DNA from: Advenella kashmirensis W13003
GTDB taxonomy: Bacteria; Pseudomonadota; Gammaproteobacteria; Burkholderiales; Burkholderiaceae_B
Assembly (NCBI RefSeq): GCF_000506985.1
Contig: NZ_KI650979.1
Span: forward strand, 372,001-436,000
Length of the DNA stretch: 64,000 bases
Direction of reading: 5' to 3'
A model generated the notes under the pieces. That model was not told the origin of the DNA. It saw only the letters and a program-made list of their open reading frames with translations, and did not search any database. Shown here piece by piece: positions 54,291 through 63,457 of this stretch. Within the stretch, counting starts at the first letter, position 1, and every line of letters starts with the position of its first letter. The position numbers and the translations under genes were made by a program.

Positions 54291-54339
54291 TTGCTTAAAA
54301 GTATCATATGATCTATAATTAACGTATCAAATGATACTT
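54291..54339 (+). promoter_or_regulatory. toxin-antitoxin promoter with overlapping operator
   Basis: A -35-like TTGCTT (54291-54296) and perfect TATAAT (54314-54319) are 17 bases apart. AAGTATCAT (54299-54307) and ATGATACTT (54331-54339) are perfect inverted arms that bracket the -10 box. Inside are two copies of GTATCA-WA-TGAT, the second (54326-54339 region) perfectly palindromic. This is the classic layout of antitoxin autoregulation. Confidence 0.68.
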
Positions 54340-54351
54340 ACCGGAGGTATT

Positions 54352-54780
54352 ATGCTTTCGTTACGCCCTGAACAAATCGGCTCAACGCTCAGTATGGCAC
54401 CGCTGCCAGAGACATTTGCCGAACTCGATGAGCGAGTCTCCAATGGAATTCCAAAATCCGCTCTGCGTACGGTCGTGGATCGCATTGTCGGCCACAACGA
54501 ACAGGCAACAAATCTTCTGTACCGTATCGTTCCAGAGGGCACATTCAAGCGCCGCAAAATCAACCTGAATGCAGAGGAGTCTGAGCGCACCGAACGTCTT
54601 GCACGGGTTTTTGCAACCGCGATCCACGTACTTGAGTCCGAGGATGATGCTCGCCGCTTCCTGTACACCCCCCACCCGATGCTTGAAGGGCTTTTACCTC
54701 TGGATGTGGCGTTCTCAGAAATTGGCGCCCAGCGGGTCGAACGCATTCTCTGGTCTGCATATTACGGCCTGGCCGCGTGA
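54352..54780 (+). CDS. Xre/MbcA/ParS-type antitoxin (DUF2384)
   Basis: 142 residues: an N-terminal Xre-like helical region and a C-terminal DUF2384 toxin-binding segment (ATAIHVLESEDDARRFLY, PHPMLEGLLPLDVAFSE, VERILWSAYYGLAA). It neutralises the RES toxin encoded three bases downstream and should repress the promoter at 54291-54339. I start at 54352 behind CCGGAGG; the frame opens seven codons earlier. Confidence 0.88.
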   Translation: MLSLRPEQIGSTLSMAPLPETFAELDERVSNGIPKSALRTVVDRIVGHNEQATNLLYRIVPEGTFKRRKINLNAEESERTERLARVFATAIHVLESEDDARRFLYTPHPMLEGLLPLDVAFSEIGAQRVERILWSAYYGLAA

Positions 54781-54783
54781 GCA

Positions 54784-55239
54784 ATGAAATTGTATCGGAT
54801 TGCCAGTAGCCGCCACCCTATATGGGATGGCACAGGGGCGGCCATGATGGGTGGTCGATGGAACAAACCGGGTCAGCCCGTGATTTACGCGGCAATGACT
54901 TATGCAGGCGCCATGCTGGAAGTGCTTGTCCATACCAATACGGGCAAGGTCCCGCCCTCGCATCGATGCATCATCGCGGATGTACCGGAAGATGTGGAGA
55001 GCCTTCGCTACACCTTGAACGATTTGCCTGACGGCTGGGATAGTCAGGAAAGCGTAGTGGCACAAGAGATTGGCGATGAATGGATACGCGCTGGCAAAGC
55101 AGCGATCCTTATCGTTCCCTCGTTGGTCGCAAGAATAGAGTTTAATGCCCTCGTCAATCCGGCACACAGTGACGCAGCTCGCATTGTTTTGTCCGAGCCG
55201 ATGGAAGTCCAATGGGATAGTCGGCTCTTTCCCCGTTAA
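54784..55239 (+). CDS. RES-domain toxin (NAD-degrading)
   Basis: 151 residues covering a whole RES domain: LYRIASSRHPIWDGTGA, GGRWNKPGQPVIYAA with the arginine and tyrosine, and AGAMLEVLVH with the glutamate. Characterised RES toxins deplete NAD+ and stop growth. The start lies three bases after the antitoxin stop, so translation is coupled. All the expected catalytic residues are present, so the toxin looks functional. Confidence 0.88.
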   Translation: MKLYRIASSRHPIWDGTGAAMMGGRWNKPGQPVIYAAMTYAGAMLEVLVHTNTGKVPPSHRCIIADVPEDVESLRYTLNDLPDGWDSQESVVAQEIGDEWIRAGKAAILIVPSLVARIEFNALVNPAHSDAARIVLSEPMEVQWDSRLFPR

Positions 55240-55498
55240 TTAGTGCAGAACAGCTTCTGCGTCTGCACGACGAGGGCACTGCCAATCATTCCAGTGGCAA
55301 AAAGCACACGCAGAAAACTCTCTGATGGCCTTACTCGCCAATTACCTTTACCATATGGCATAACACAGCTCCAAAGCGAATGCCACTCTCGGCCGCTACA
55401 TCGCCGTGGCGATCCTCTGCCGCAACGCATGACTCAATCAAACACCATTCATCACGCTTACAACACCTAAACTTCTGCAAACCAGGGAGGCCCCGATC

Positions 55499-57172
55499 AT
55501 GGCAGCGAACAATGGGCGATGGAATTTTTTGATTATCACAACTGACGAGGAGCGTTATCCCCCGGCGTATGAGGACGAATCCGTTCGACAATTCCGCCAG
55601 GATTATCTGCACGGCGTAGCCGCGCTGCGCGAAAACAGCCTGGAAATGCACCGGCACTACACCGCCAGCACGGCCTGTAGCCCCAGTCGAACCAGTATCT
55701 ACACCGGCCAGTACCCTTCCCTGCATGGCGTCACCCAGACCTCGGGCATGGCCAAGCAATGGTACGACCCGAACATGTTCTATCTGGACCCCAACAGCGT
55801 GCCCACCATGGGTGACTATTTCCGCGCTGGCGGCTACCGCACCTTTTACCGCGGCAAATGGCACCTGTCGCACCCGGACATTATTCTGCCCGGCAGTGTG
55901 AATGTCATGCTGAGCACCAATAACGACGGCACATCAATACCGCGCGCAGAACAGTTGTATGAATCGGCCAATAAGCTGAATGAGTACGGTTTCGACGGCT
56001 GGATCGGCCCCGATCCGCATGGCTCCGATCTGGCCAACGCAGGCGTCAACCGCGACCCGGGCTTTGCCAATCAGGTGATTCGGCTGCTGGATACGCTGGA
56101 ACAGGATGACAGCGACCAGCCCTGGCTGACAGTCGCTTCGTTCACCAATCCACATGACATCGTATTCTTCGGCACGCCGTGGTTGTCCTTCGGTTATAAA
56201 TACGATTTCCCTGATTTCATCAAGAACCTGAACCTGCTGCTGCCGCCAACCCGTTGCGAAGACCTGTCCACCAAGCCCAGGGCTCAGAAGGATTATGTCG
56301 AAAAATACGGCGAAATGTTCTTCCGCAACCCGACCATCCCGCAGTACTTCCAGATGTATTATTACCTGCAATACGTGGTCGACCAGGAAATTCTCAAGGT
56401 TTACCAGAGGCTGCGCAACAGCCGGTTCTTCGACAATACCATCATCGTTTACACCTCGGATCACGGCGATATGCTGGGCGCGCACGGCGGCATGCATCAG
56501 AAATGGTATAACGCCTACGAAGAAAGCCTGCATATTCCATTCATCATATCCAATCCGACACTGTTCAGTGGTCAGCAACATAGCCATGCATTAAGCAGCC
56601 ATGTTGATATCGTTCCCACCCTGATGGGCCTGGCCGGTATCAGCCAGCAGGAAGCCGCAGCGGCTCTCACCCCGAGCCATTCCGAGGTGCATCCACTGGT
56701 CGGCGCTGATTTGTCCGAATTGGTCCGCAGCGGCGGCACCAGTGGCAGCAGTGACGAGGCGTTGTATTTTATGACAGATGACGAGGTCAGCGAAGGGCTG
56801 ACCGACGTGAATCCGCGTGGCAACCCGTATTCCCCGATCGCCGAGCCCAGCCATGTGGAAACCGTGATTACACGCCTGGCCGATGAACACGGTGAAAAGC
56901 AGCTTTGGAAATATTCGCGCTACTATAGCAATCCGAAATTCTGGGGAGGAACGAGCAGCCCCGATCAAAGTCTGATCCTGCAGCCTGAAGGTGGTCCGGC
57001 CGAGTTCGAGTTGTATAACCTGAGCAACGACCCGTTTGAAACGACCAACCTGGCCGCCGGCGTCTGTAGCCCGCAAGCGGCACCTGATGCTGTTCTCAAG
57101 GCGCTGCAAGCCGTGATGATGGAGCAGCGAGCCAAGAAACGCTTACGACCCACCGGGCAACCGGGTAATTAA
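55499..57172 (+). CDS. type I sulfatase/alkaline-phosphatase-superfamily hydrolase
   Basis: 557 residues. Metal Asp/Glu in IITTDEERYP, formylglycine motif ACSPSRTSIYTGQYPS (C-x-P-x-R), the segment FYRGKWHLSH and VYTSDHGDMLGAHGGMHQKW with ligands. No signal peptide, so it is cytoplasmic unless exported otherwise. GGGAGG precedes the ATG. It differs clearly from the sulfatase at 50625 (TDEER against TDQLR). It stands alone on its strand with a convergent LysR gene. The substrate is unknown. Confidence 0.86.
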   Translation: MAANNGRWNFLIITTDEERYPPAYEDESVRQFRQDYLHGVAALRENSLEMHRHYTASTACSPSRTSIYTGQYPSLHGVTQTSGMAKQWYDPNMFYLDPNSVPTMGDYFRAGGYRTFYRGKWHLSHPDIILPGSVNVMLSTNNDGTSIPRAEQLYESANKLNEYGFDGWIGPDPHGSDLANAGVNRDPGFANQVIRLLDTLEQDDSDQPWLTVASFTNPHDIVFFGTPWLSFGYKYDFPDFIKNLNLLLPPTRCEDLSTKPRAQKDYVEKYGEMFFRNPTIPQYFQMYYYLQYVVDQEILKVYQRLRNSRFFDNTIIVYTSDHGDMLGAHGGMHQKWYNAYEESLHIPFIISNPTLFSGQQHSHALSSHVDIVPTLMGLAGISQQEAAAALTPSHSEVHPLVGADLSELVRSGGTSGSSDEALYFMTDDEVSEGLTDVNPRGNPYSPIAEPSHVETVITRLADEHGEKQLWKYSRYYSNPKFWGGTSSPDQSLILQPEGGPAEFELYNLSNDPFETTNLAAGVCSPQAAPDAVLKALQAVMMEQRAKKRLRPTGQPGN

Positions 57173-57291
57173 GGCGAATGCAATAGTCGTCTGGAACGCC
57201 TTTCATCTTTCTCTGAGGTAAACCACCGGGGATATATGAAGATCGCGCTTATTTCAGGCATCTCGACGTTTGAGAAAGGCTAGGCTACCGA

Positions 57292-58215
57292 CTACGGTAC
57301 CTTGGGCTTGACCGGTGCATGCCGCTCCATCAAAGCGACAATCCAGTCGATAAACACGCGCAGCTTCGCGCTGACGTGTCTATTGGGAGGAAAAGCAATA
57401 TACATCGGCATGGGATCAAGCTGCCAATCGGCAAACAGCCTCACCAACTCACCCCGCTCTACATGCATGTCGGCCATATAGGCCGGCAGCCAGAGCACCC
57501 CGATTCCCGCCAGGCCCGCCGACAGGTAGGCATTACCGTCGTCGACAACCAGGGCATGGCGGCCTTGCACATGAGTACTTTCGCCGTCGCGTTGCATGAC
57601 ACGCGGAAAAACACGACGGGTACGAGACCAGGAAAATCCAACCACCCGGTGTTGGGACGCTTCAAGTTCGCCGGGATGCGTGGGCAGACCGGCCTGCGCC
57701 AGATAGGTGGGCGCCGCGTAGACCCCTATCACCAAGTCCCCCACATGCCGCGCCACCAGTGACTGGTTGTTGATCTCGCCACCCCGCACCACACAATCGA
57801 CATTCTCGTCAATCAAGTCCACCACGCGATCGCTCACACCCAGGTGCAACTCGATATCGGGATACTTGGCCTGAAACGCCGGCAAGGCCGGGACAAGTAT
57901 CCTGCTGGCAAATGGACTGGGCACATCTACCCGCAAGCGGCCTCGTGGAGAGGCCACCGCGCCGGACAGGCTTGTCTCTGCATCATCCAGGTCAGCCAGG
58001 AGCCGCAACACCCGCTCATAATAGGCGGCGCCATCGGCGGTGACGTTGACCTTGCGCGTCGTTCGATTCAGCAGCCTGACCTGTAAACGCGCCTCTATCT
58101 GCTGCACCAGTTGTGTGACAGTTGTCTTGCTCATGTGCAGCGTATCGGCCGCCTTGGTAAAGCTGCCGGTTTCCACTACGCGGGCGAAGGCCAGCATCGC
58201 GTCGAAACGATCCAT
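57292..58215 (-). CDS. LysR-family transcriptional regulator
   Basis: 307 residues of the subgroup starting MDRFDAMLAFARVVETGSF, with HTH (TKAADTLHMSKTTVTQLVQQIE) and effector domain from about 90 (GRLRVDVPSPFASRILVPAL). It is divergent from the Rid-family gene at 58356 and is a plausible regulator of it; the convergent sulfatase is less likely. Confidence 0.88.
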   Translation of the reverse strand: MDRFDAMLAFARVVETGSFTKAADTLHMSKTTVTQLVQQIEARLQVRLLNRTTRKVNVTADGAAYYERVLRLLADLDDAETSLSGAVASPRGRLRVDVPSPFASRILVPALPAFQAKYPDIELHLGVSDRVVDLIDENVDCVVRGGEINNQSLVARHVGDLVIGVYAAPTYLAQAGLPTHPGELEASQHRVVGFSWSRTRRVFPRVMQRDGESTHVQGRHALVVDDGNAYLSAGLAGIGVLWLPAYMADMHVERGELVRLFADWQLDPMPMYIAFPPNRHVSAKLRVFIDWIVALMERHAPVKPKVP

Positions 58216-58355
58216 CTTTGCTCCAGATCATTGGATTGTTTGCCTGTCGCAAACACTGTTGGGTAGGATTGCCTGTTTATCGGCGAAGCCCTTGCCGGTA
58301 AAGTTTACTTCATTACCCACCCGGCCGAAGTCGGCCTACTGATAATGGAGTTAGT

Positions 58356-58763
58356 TTGATGACAACACGCAACGTCGTTTTTCCACCCGGGCGCCACGCG
58401 CTGTATGAGCGGCATCGCTATTCGCCGGCGATCCATTCCAACGGCTTTCTGTTTGTGTCGGGACAAGTCGGCAGCCTGGAAGACGGCTCACCGCAGCAGG
58501 GACTGAAAGAACAGGTTCGTCTGGCATTCGAAAACCTGAATTCCATATTGGCAGCAGCAGGCTGCAGTTTTGATGATGTGGTCGACGTCACGGTTTTTAT
58601 GGTCGACCCGGCTTCGACGTTCGAGGAAATCTGGTCGTCGGTCGTATCCGAACACTGGGGCAATGCACCCTATCCCACAGTCACCGCCGTGGGCGTGACG
58701 TGGCTGTCCGGGTTTGACTTCGAGATCAAGGTGATTGCCAAATTGCCGCAAGAAAGCCTGTAG
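58356..58763 (+). CDS. RidA/YjgF-family protein lacking the catalytic arginine
   Basis: 135 residues with the Rid fold motifs SNGFLFVSGQVG, LAFENLNSILAAAGCSFDDVVDVTVFM and YPTVTAVGV. Archetypal RidA has an arginine just before this last strand, needed for enamine/imine deamination; here the position reads PYPTVTA, so the enzyme probably belongs to another Rid subgroup with a different activity. It is divergent from a LysR gene. The ATG 58359 is an equally possible start. Confidence 0.85.
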   Translation: MMTTRNVVFPPGRHALYERHRYSPAIHSNGFLFVSGQVGSLEDGSPQQGLKEQVRLAFENLNSILAAAGCSFDDVVDVTVFMVDPASTFEEIWSSVVSEHWGNAPYPTVTAVGVTWLSGFDFEIKVIAKLPQESL

Positions 58764-58799
58764 TACCACGGCGGGCGTGGAATTCCACCCGGATAAAAT

Positions 58800-60467
58800 C
58801 TATCCGAGCTCTAAAATTTCGTCTGCCATACCCTGTACTCCGGCATCATGGCTAATCACGATCAATGTCGGAATATGGCTGCGCAAATAAGTAATAATCC
58901 GTTTAGCGTTTTCCAGATCAAGAGACGCCGTGGGCTCATCCAGTATCATTATTTTCTTTTGCCTGGCGAGTGCCCGGCCTATGGCAATTCGCTGGCGCTC
59001 ACCGCCGCTCAGTCCTTCGCCCCTTGCGTCAAACCACGTATCCAGATTAATCAATCGCGCCAAGGAGGTCTCTGTAAAATTCAACAACTCCAAAATATCG
59101 GTCAAGAACATGTCAGGCAGGGCCTCTTGCTCTATCCCGTAGCACAGGTTTTCTCTTAAGCTTCCACTTATCACCTGGGCCGACTGCGGAGCCACGGCGA
59201 CGTAATCAATAATACGGGGGCTGATATTGGTGGAGACGGGATGACCGTAGAATAAAATCTGACCGGAGACGGGCTGCTCTAATCCCAGCATGGCGTTCAT
59301 CAAACTGGTTTTTCCGCGTCCCGACGCACCTTTTATGACAGTAAATTTATCATTCATAAACCGGTAGCTCAGGTGCTGGATAATCTGCTTTCCGCCCTTT
59401 TCTATACAAACATCATTTAATTCAAAGACATAGTCAGTATTCTGAAGAGTCAGCGGCTCGATTGCCTGGATCTCGGAAATCGGCTTTTTCAGATAGGCAA
59501 TGCCATCGGCCAATGCCACTTTTTGCTTTTCCAGATCAATCAGTGCCCCCGCGAGAATCCGAAGCTGGAGCGTCAGCATTCCCACGTAGCCCGCAATCAT
59601 CACAAAATCACCGGCAGTGATACCCTGATCTTTATCAGCAAATACAGACAACGCCGTAAAAATCGCCAGCACGACGCCAGTTGCCAGCGCCATCAGGCCC
59701 AGCTTGATTCCTATCTGCAGATTAGAACCTCGAATGGCCTGAATGACCTGGTCCAGATGATGTTCGATGATGCCGCTTTCCTTCTCATATGCGTTATTCA
59801 GTCGCAGATCATATAGCAAATGCAATCGTTCCACGATATAGCCATCTCTGTCGGTCATCGACTTGTAAAGATTTGCATACAGCACTCGACTCTGTATCGC
59901 AATCAATATTGACAGTGCGGAAAGTATGACAATACTGATTAAAAAGCTTATCAAAAACAAGCTATTGGTGCTTTTCCCCAGTGCAATCAGAGCCACCACG
60001 AACTCTATCATTATCGGGAAAAGCGTCCAGAACACGTAGACGGTTATCGTCGTAAATGCACCAGATGCACGTGTGATGATCGAAGCCACTTTTCCGGCAT
60101 TCAGTTGTGCCTGTTCTGAATAAGGCAGGGTTATAACACGTGCCAGCATGGCTTTTGTAATTGTCGAATCGCAGCCAGCCAGAATCCGCCCCGAAAACAC
60201 GCCTTTGATATTTTTCAGCACTTCTGCCACGGTCCAACACAACGCATATCCCGCAACAAATAAATAAAATACATTCGTGTCTGTCCGATCTGCTGTAAAA
60301 GCGTTGGTCGCCTCTTTCAGGAACCACGGAACAATCGCACCAACGACCGAAACGAGACCGAAAAGCAAAGAGACAAAAATAAAACCAGGGAGAAATGCTT
60401 TGTAGCTGGCTTTGACTACACCAAATGCATAAATATAGCTCGAAAATGAATTGACTCTTTTCTCCAT
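58800..60467 (-). CDS. ABC exporter with fused membrane and ATPase domains
   Basis: 555 residues: about six membrane segments in the first 290, then an ATPase with Walker A KGASGRGKTSL, signature LSGGERQRIAIG and Walker B KIMILDEPTASLD. It has no C39 peptidase domain, so it is not a bacteriocin-processing exporter of the double-glycine type. AAAGGAGCG precedes the ATG. It works as a half-transporter dimer exporting a lipid, peptide or drug-like substrate. A small hydrophobic reading frame lies nine bases upstream on the same strand. Confidence 0.87.
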   Translation of the reverse strand: MEKRVNSFSSYIYAFGVVKASYKAFLPGFIFVSLLFGLVSVVGAIVPWFLKEATNAFTADRTDTNVFYLFVAGYALCWTVAEVLKNIKGVFSGRILAGCDSTITKAMLARVITLPYSEQAQLNAGKVASIITRASGAFTTITVYVFWTLFPIMIEFVVALIALGKSTNSLFLISFLISIVILSALSILIAIQSRVLYANLYKSMTDRDGYIVERLHLLYDLRLNNAYEKESGIIEHHLDQVIQAIRGSNLQIGIKLGLMALATGVVLAIFTALSVFADKDQGITAGDFVMIAGYVGMLTLQLRILAGALIDLEKQKVALADGIAYLKKPISEIQAIEPLTLQNTDYVFELNDVCIEKGGKQIIQHLSYRFMNDKFTVIKGASGRGKTSLMNAMLGLEQPVSGQILFYGHPVSTNISPRIIDYVAVAPQSAQVISGSLRENLCYGIEQEALPDMFLTDILELLNFTETSLARLINLDTWFDARGEGLSGGERQRIAIGRALARQKKIMILDEPTASLDLENAKRIITYLRSHIPTLIVISHDAGVQGMADEILELG

Positions 60468-60476
60468 TTCGCTCCT

Positions 60477-60719
60477 TTACCGATGGCCACTTGCCATCAC
60501 TCCAACATTCACCACCTGCCCTATTAATGGCCCGGTAAAGAGCAGTGAGGCCATTTCTACACCATTGGACCTGGCTGAGGCTGACGTAATAAGCACAATG
60601 ACAAACGCGGCCGGCATTGCGACGATCGAAATTGATACGGATGAGAGAAATCCCTGCACGTCAGAAGAACGGCCAAACTTCATTAGATACGTTACTTGGG
60701 TTGCACGATCAATGGTCAT
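60477..60719 (-). CDS. short hydrophobic protein or gene remnant upstream of the ABC exporter
   Basis: 80 residues from ATG 60719 (84 from TTG 60731), with two hydrophobic stretches (about 24-40 and 53-74) and an arginine-serine turn between. The stop is nine bases before the ABC ribosome-binding site and start, so it could be co-transcribed. It might be a small membrane partner or a fragment of a larger transporter gene. The ribosome-binding site is poor, and coding status is uncertain. Confidence 0.35.
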   Translation of the reverse strand: MTIDRATQVTYLMKFGRSSDVQGFLSSVSISIVAMPAAFVIVLITSASARSNGVEMASLLFTGPLIGQVVNVGVMASGHR

Positions 60720-60970
60720 TCCAAAAACCAACCGGGAATCGCATTAATCGCTGCAGACCCCATGAAGCAAGATGAATTTCGCTACGGCATGTTTGCCTGA
60801 CGAACCGCAGTTGTTTCAGAACGATGTAGAGTAACCATCGTTCAATAATTTGTATATGATGTAAATCAAATTAACACGATCAATTAACACAATGTGCGCC
60901 TTAAGCAACTCATCTGGCGCTGCATCATAAGTGAACACCTGTACATCCAACACCAGAGAGAAAAACTCCC

Positions 60971-61984
60971 CTACGCTGTCCGTCGTCTCACAATCTCATA
61001 CCCCACATCAATTTTCTGCGGCACGTGCCTGGCGAGGCCATCCTGGTTCAGAATCAGCTGCGCGGCGAACTCCCCAATCTGGAATCCCGGTACCCGCACC
61101 GTTGTGAGATCCAGCCCATATTCATCCGAGAACTCGAAATCCCCGAACCCGGCTACCGCAATATCTTCCGGTACCGATAAGCCCATGCGCTTCGCCTGGC
61201 TTAACGCGCCAAGCGCCAGGGTGTCGGAAGCGCAAAACACGGCATCGGTATCCGGCCATTTGGCCAGCAATGCTTCGAATTCCTGGGCGCCCCGCCTGGA
61301 GTTATTCGGGCCTTTTTTATTATCGCTGATCCGCCGGATCTGGCCGTTTCCGTATTGACGGCATGCCGCCTCATAGCCATACAGCCTCTGCTGCGAGCGG
61401 TTGCTGGTCAAGGCGTTGCCGATAAAACCGATTCGCTGGTATGACAGGCCGTAAAGGTATTCGACCATGGCGAACCCGGCATCGTGGTTGGAAAACCCCA
61501 CGGCATGATGTGCACTAACTTCCGGCAGTTCCCAGACTTCTACGACAGGAATGCCACAGTGATCCAGCAAGGCTTTGGTTTCACGGGTATGAGTTCCACT
61601 GGTCAGCACCAGGCCGGCAGGGCGGCGGCGCAACATGGTGGCAATGAAGTCTTCTTCTTTGTCGCTCGAGTAATCGGTGCAGGCAAACAACAGCTGATGT
61701 TGCGCCAACCGCAATCGCGTCGACAGACCGTCAATCGTGGAGGTGAACGCAGAACCGGTCAATGTAGGGATCAGGGCGCCGACGGTACGGTTCTGCTGGG
61801 ATGACAAGTCACCCGCGCCTTCGTTGGGTACATAGCCCAGGTCTTTGATCGCGGACTGCACCCGGGCGCGCGTTTCGCTTGCGACTTTATCGGGCGTCCG
61901 GATAACGCGGGATACGGTAATCATCGACACATTGGCCCGTTCAGCTACGTCGGCCATTGTCACCCACCGTCGATACTCTTTCAT
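60971..61984 (-). CDS. LacI/GntR-type transcriptional repressor
   Basis: 337 residues: a LacI helix-turn-helix at about 10-55 (MADVAERANVSMITVSRVI, LGYVPNE hinge) and a periplasmic-binding-protein-like effector domain (VGALIPTLTGSAFTSTIDGL; VPEDIAVAGFGDFEFSD). The start 61984 follows GAGG; 20 extra codons upstream are not typical. It is divergent from the sugar-acid dehydratase and ABC permease genes and likely represses them through the palindrome at 62103-62120. The DNA-binding region resembles gluconate repressors, so a sugar acid is the probable inducer. Confidence 0.9.
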   Translation of the reverse strand: MKEYRRWVTMADVAERANVSMITVSRVIRTPDKVASETRARVQSAIKDLGYVPNEGAGDLSSQQNRTVGALIPTLTGSAFTSTIDGLSTRLRLAQHQLLFACTDYSSDKEEDFIATMLRRRPAGLVLTSGTHTRETKALLDHCGIPVVEVWELPEVSAHHAVGFSNHDAGFAMVEYLYGLSYQRIGFIGNALTSNRSQQRLYGYEAACRQYGNGQIRRISDNKKGPNNSRRGAQEFEALLAKWPDTDAVFCASDTLALGALSQAKRMGLSVPEDIAVAGFGDFEFSDEYGLDLTTVRVPGFQIGEFAAQLILNQDGLARHVPQKIDVGYEIVRRRTA

Positions 61985-62078
61985 ACGCAACCTCAAAAAT
62001 CCTGAAAAAAAGATCATCTTACCTGCACTGCCATCTGCAGGCATGCTTTTAAAGTGTTACTATACGCTTGTCTTTGTA

Positions 62079-62120
62079 TTGACAATGATTTTTTCGTCTG
62101 TTAATGTTAACGATAACATT
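62079..62120 (+). promoter_or_regulatory. sugar-acid operon promoter with LacI-family operator
   Basis: TTGACA (62079-62084) and TAATGT (62102-62107) are 17 bases apart. AATGTTAACGATAACATT (62103-62120) is an 18-bp palindrome with only one mismatched pair and a central CG, the form of LacI/GntR-family operators. It covers the -10 box, as for repression, and lies 42 bases before the ATG at 62162. Confidence 0.7.
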
Positions 62121-62161
62121 CTAATAGAAACCTGCAAATAAGCGGGAACATCGGAGCAGAC

Positions 62162-63325
62162 ATGAAAATCACGAAGGTAGAGGCGATTCACGCCGGGCAA
62201 TTCCTTTTCGTCCGGATCGAGACCGACGCTGGCATTCACGGCGTCGGGGAGGCAGGCGCATGGGGGCATATCGAAGCATCCGCAACCGCCATCAACAAGT
62301 TCGCCACCTACCTTGAAGGCAAAGACCCCTTCCCCATCGAGCACCACTGGAATGTCATGCACCGGTATTCCTACTTCCAGGGCCATGCCATCAACAGCGC
62401 CATTGCCGCAATCGATATTGCCCTTTGGGACATCAAGGGCAAGGCGCTGAATGTGCCCGTGTATGAATTGCTGGGCGGCGCGGTCCGCCGCAGCACGCGT
62501 GTCTACGGCCATGTGTACGAAAAAAGCATTGAAGGCGTTCTGCGTGAATTGCGGACGCGCAAGGAACAGGGCTTCACCGCCGTGGGTCATATCAACCCGT
62601 TTCTTGACGAAGGGGAAGATCAGGTTTACTTCAAGCCGCATGTGGCAAAAATGCGTGATGCAATCGACAATGTCGCCCGCATGCGGGAAGTCGCCGGCAA
62701 TGAGATGGACCTGTGCATTGAAATCCACCGGCGCCTTACGCCGGCCGAGGCCATTGTTTTCGCGCAGGGAATTGAACAATTTCACCCCATGTTTATCGAA
62801 GATCCCATGCGCTACGAAGATGCCGATTCCATGGCGCGCATCGCCGACAAGATCAATATCCCCATCGCCACGGGCGAACGTTTTTCCAATATCTATGAAT
62901 TCCAGGCGTTGCTCAGCCGCAATGCGATGGAATATGCGCGGGTCGATTTATGCCTGTGCGGCGGCATCACCGGCGCTCGCAAAGTGGCGGCCATTGCCGA
63001 AGCGCATAACGTCATGATCGTACCCCACAATCCGCTGTCGCCGGTGGGCCTGGCCGCATGCCTGCAATTGGATGCCGCCATCCCGAATTTTGCCATCCAG
63101 GAATATTCTACCGGCTTCGAGGCCAATGTCATGGTGTCTCAAACCAAGCATCTGGGGACCGACATGGTCGACGATGTTCCCCTGCCGGTAGAAGGATTCG
63201 TCCAGATTCCGGACCGGCCCGGTATTGGGCTGGACCTGGTGCCGGACCCGGCAAAAATACGGCCCGCCTTGAGCAAGCCGGTGCTCATGCGCATGCACCA
63301 GGACGGCTCGCCCGTCGATCAGTAG
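62162..63325 (+). CDS. enolase-superfamily sugar-acid dehydratase (mandelate-racemase type)
   Basis: 387 residues: N-terminal capping domain (MKITKVEAI), metal ligands Glu in LCIEIHR, Glu in FIEDPM and Glu in ATGERF, with a late histidine in VPHNPLSPVG. This is the pattern of galactonate/mannonate/gluconate dehydratases, which remove water from an aldonic or uronic acid to give a 2-keto-3-deoxy acid. Repressed, by prediction, by the divergent LacI protein. It is followed by an ABC permease gene, probably for the same sugar acid. Confidence 0.87.
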   Translation: MKITKVEAIHAGQFLFVRIETDAGIHGVGEAGAWGHIEASATAINKFATYLEGKDPFPIEHHWNVMHRYSYFQGHAINSAIAAIDIALWDIKGKALNVPVYELLGGAVRRSTRVYGHVYEKSIEGVLRELRTRKEQGFTAVGHINPFLDEGEDQVYFKPHVAKMRDAIDNVARMREVAGNEMDLCIEIHRRLTPAEAIVFAQGIEQFHPMFIEDPMRYEDADSMARIADKINIPIATGERFSNIYEFQALLSRNAMEYARVDLCLCGGITGARKVAAIAEAHNVMIVPHNPLSPVGLAACLQLDAAIPNFAIQEYSTGFEANVMVSQTKHLGTDMVDDVPLPVEGFVQIPDRPGIGLDLVPDPAKIRPALSKPVLMRMHQDGSPVDQ

Positions 63326-63457
63326 CCAATATACGGCAGCCTTTCGTTGCTCTGCGGCAAGACGCGTGGAACGGCGAAAGTGGCATGACAGTCGCTTCAT
63401 TCACGGATATCCAGGTCGGTCTCGACCGGGCTGGTACGAGTGCAACAGGGATATGCA

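Noticed and set aside
57171-57202. AAGGCG/CGCCTT arms after the second sulfatase gene
   Set aside because: Only six pairs with a 20-base loop and no T tract, so terminator function is not supported.
60869-60890. Direct repeat AATTAACAC twice, 13 bases apart, upstream of the ABC exporter side
   Set aside because: Only two copies in AT-rich DNA with no clear promoter or regulator link; not enough for a regulatory call or a CRISPR-like array.
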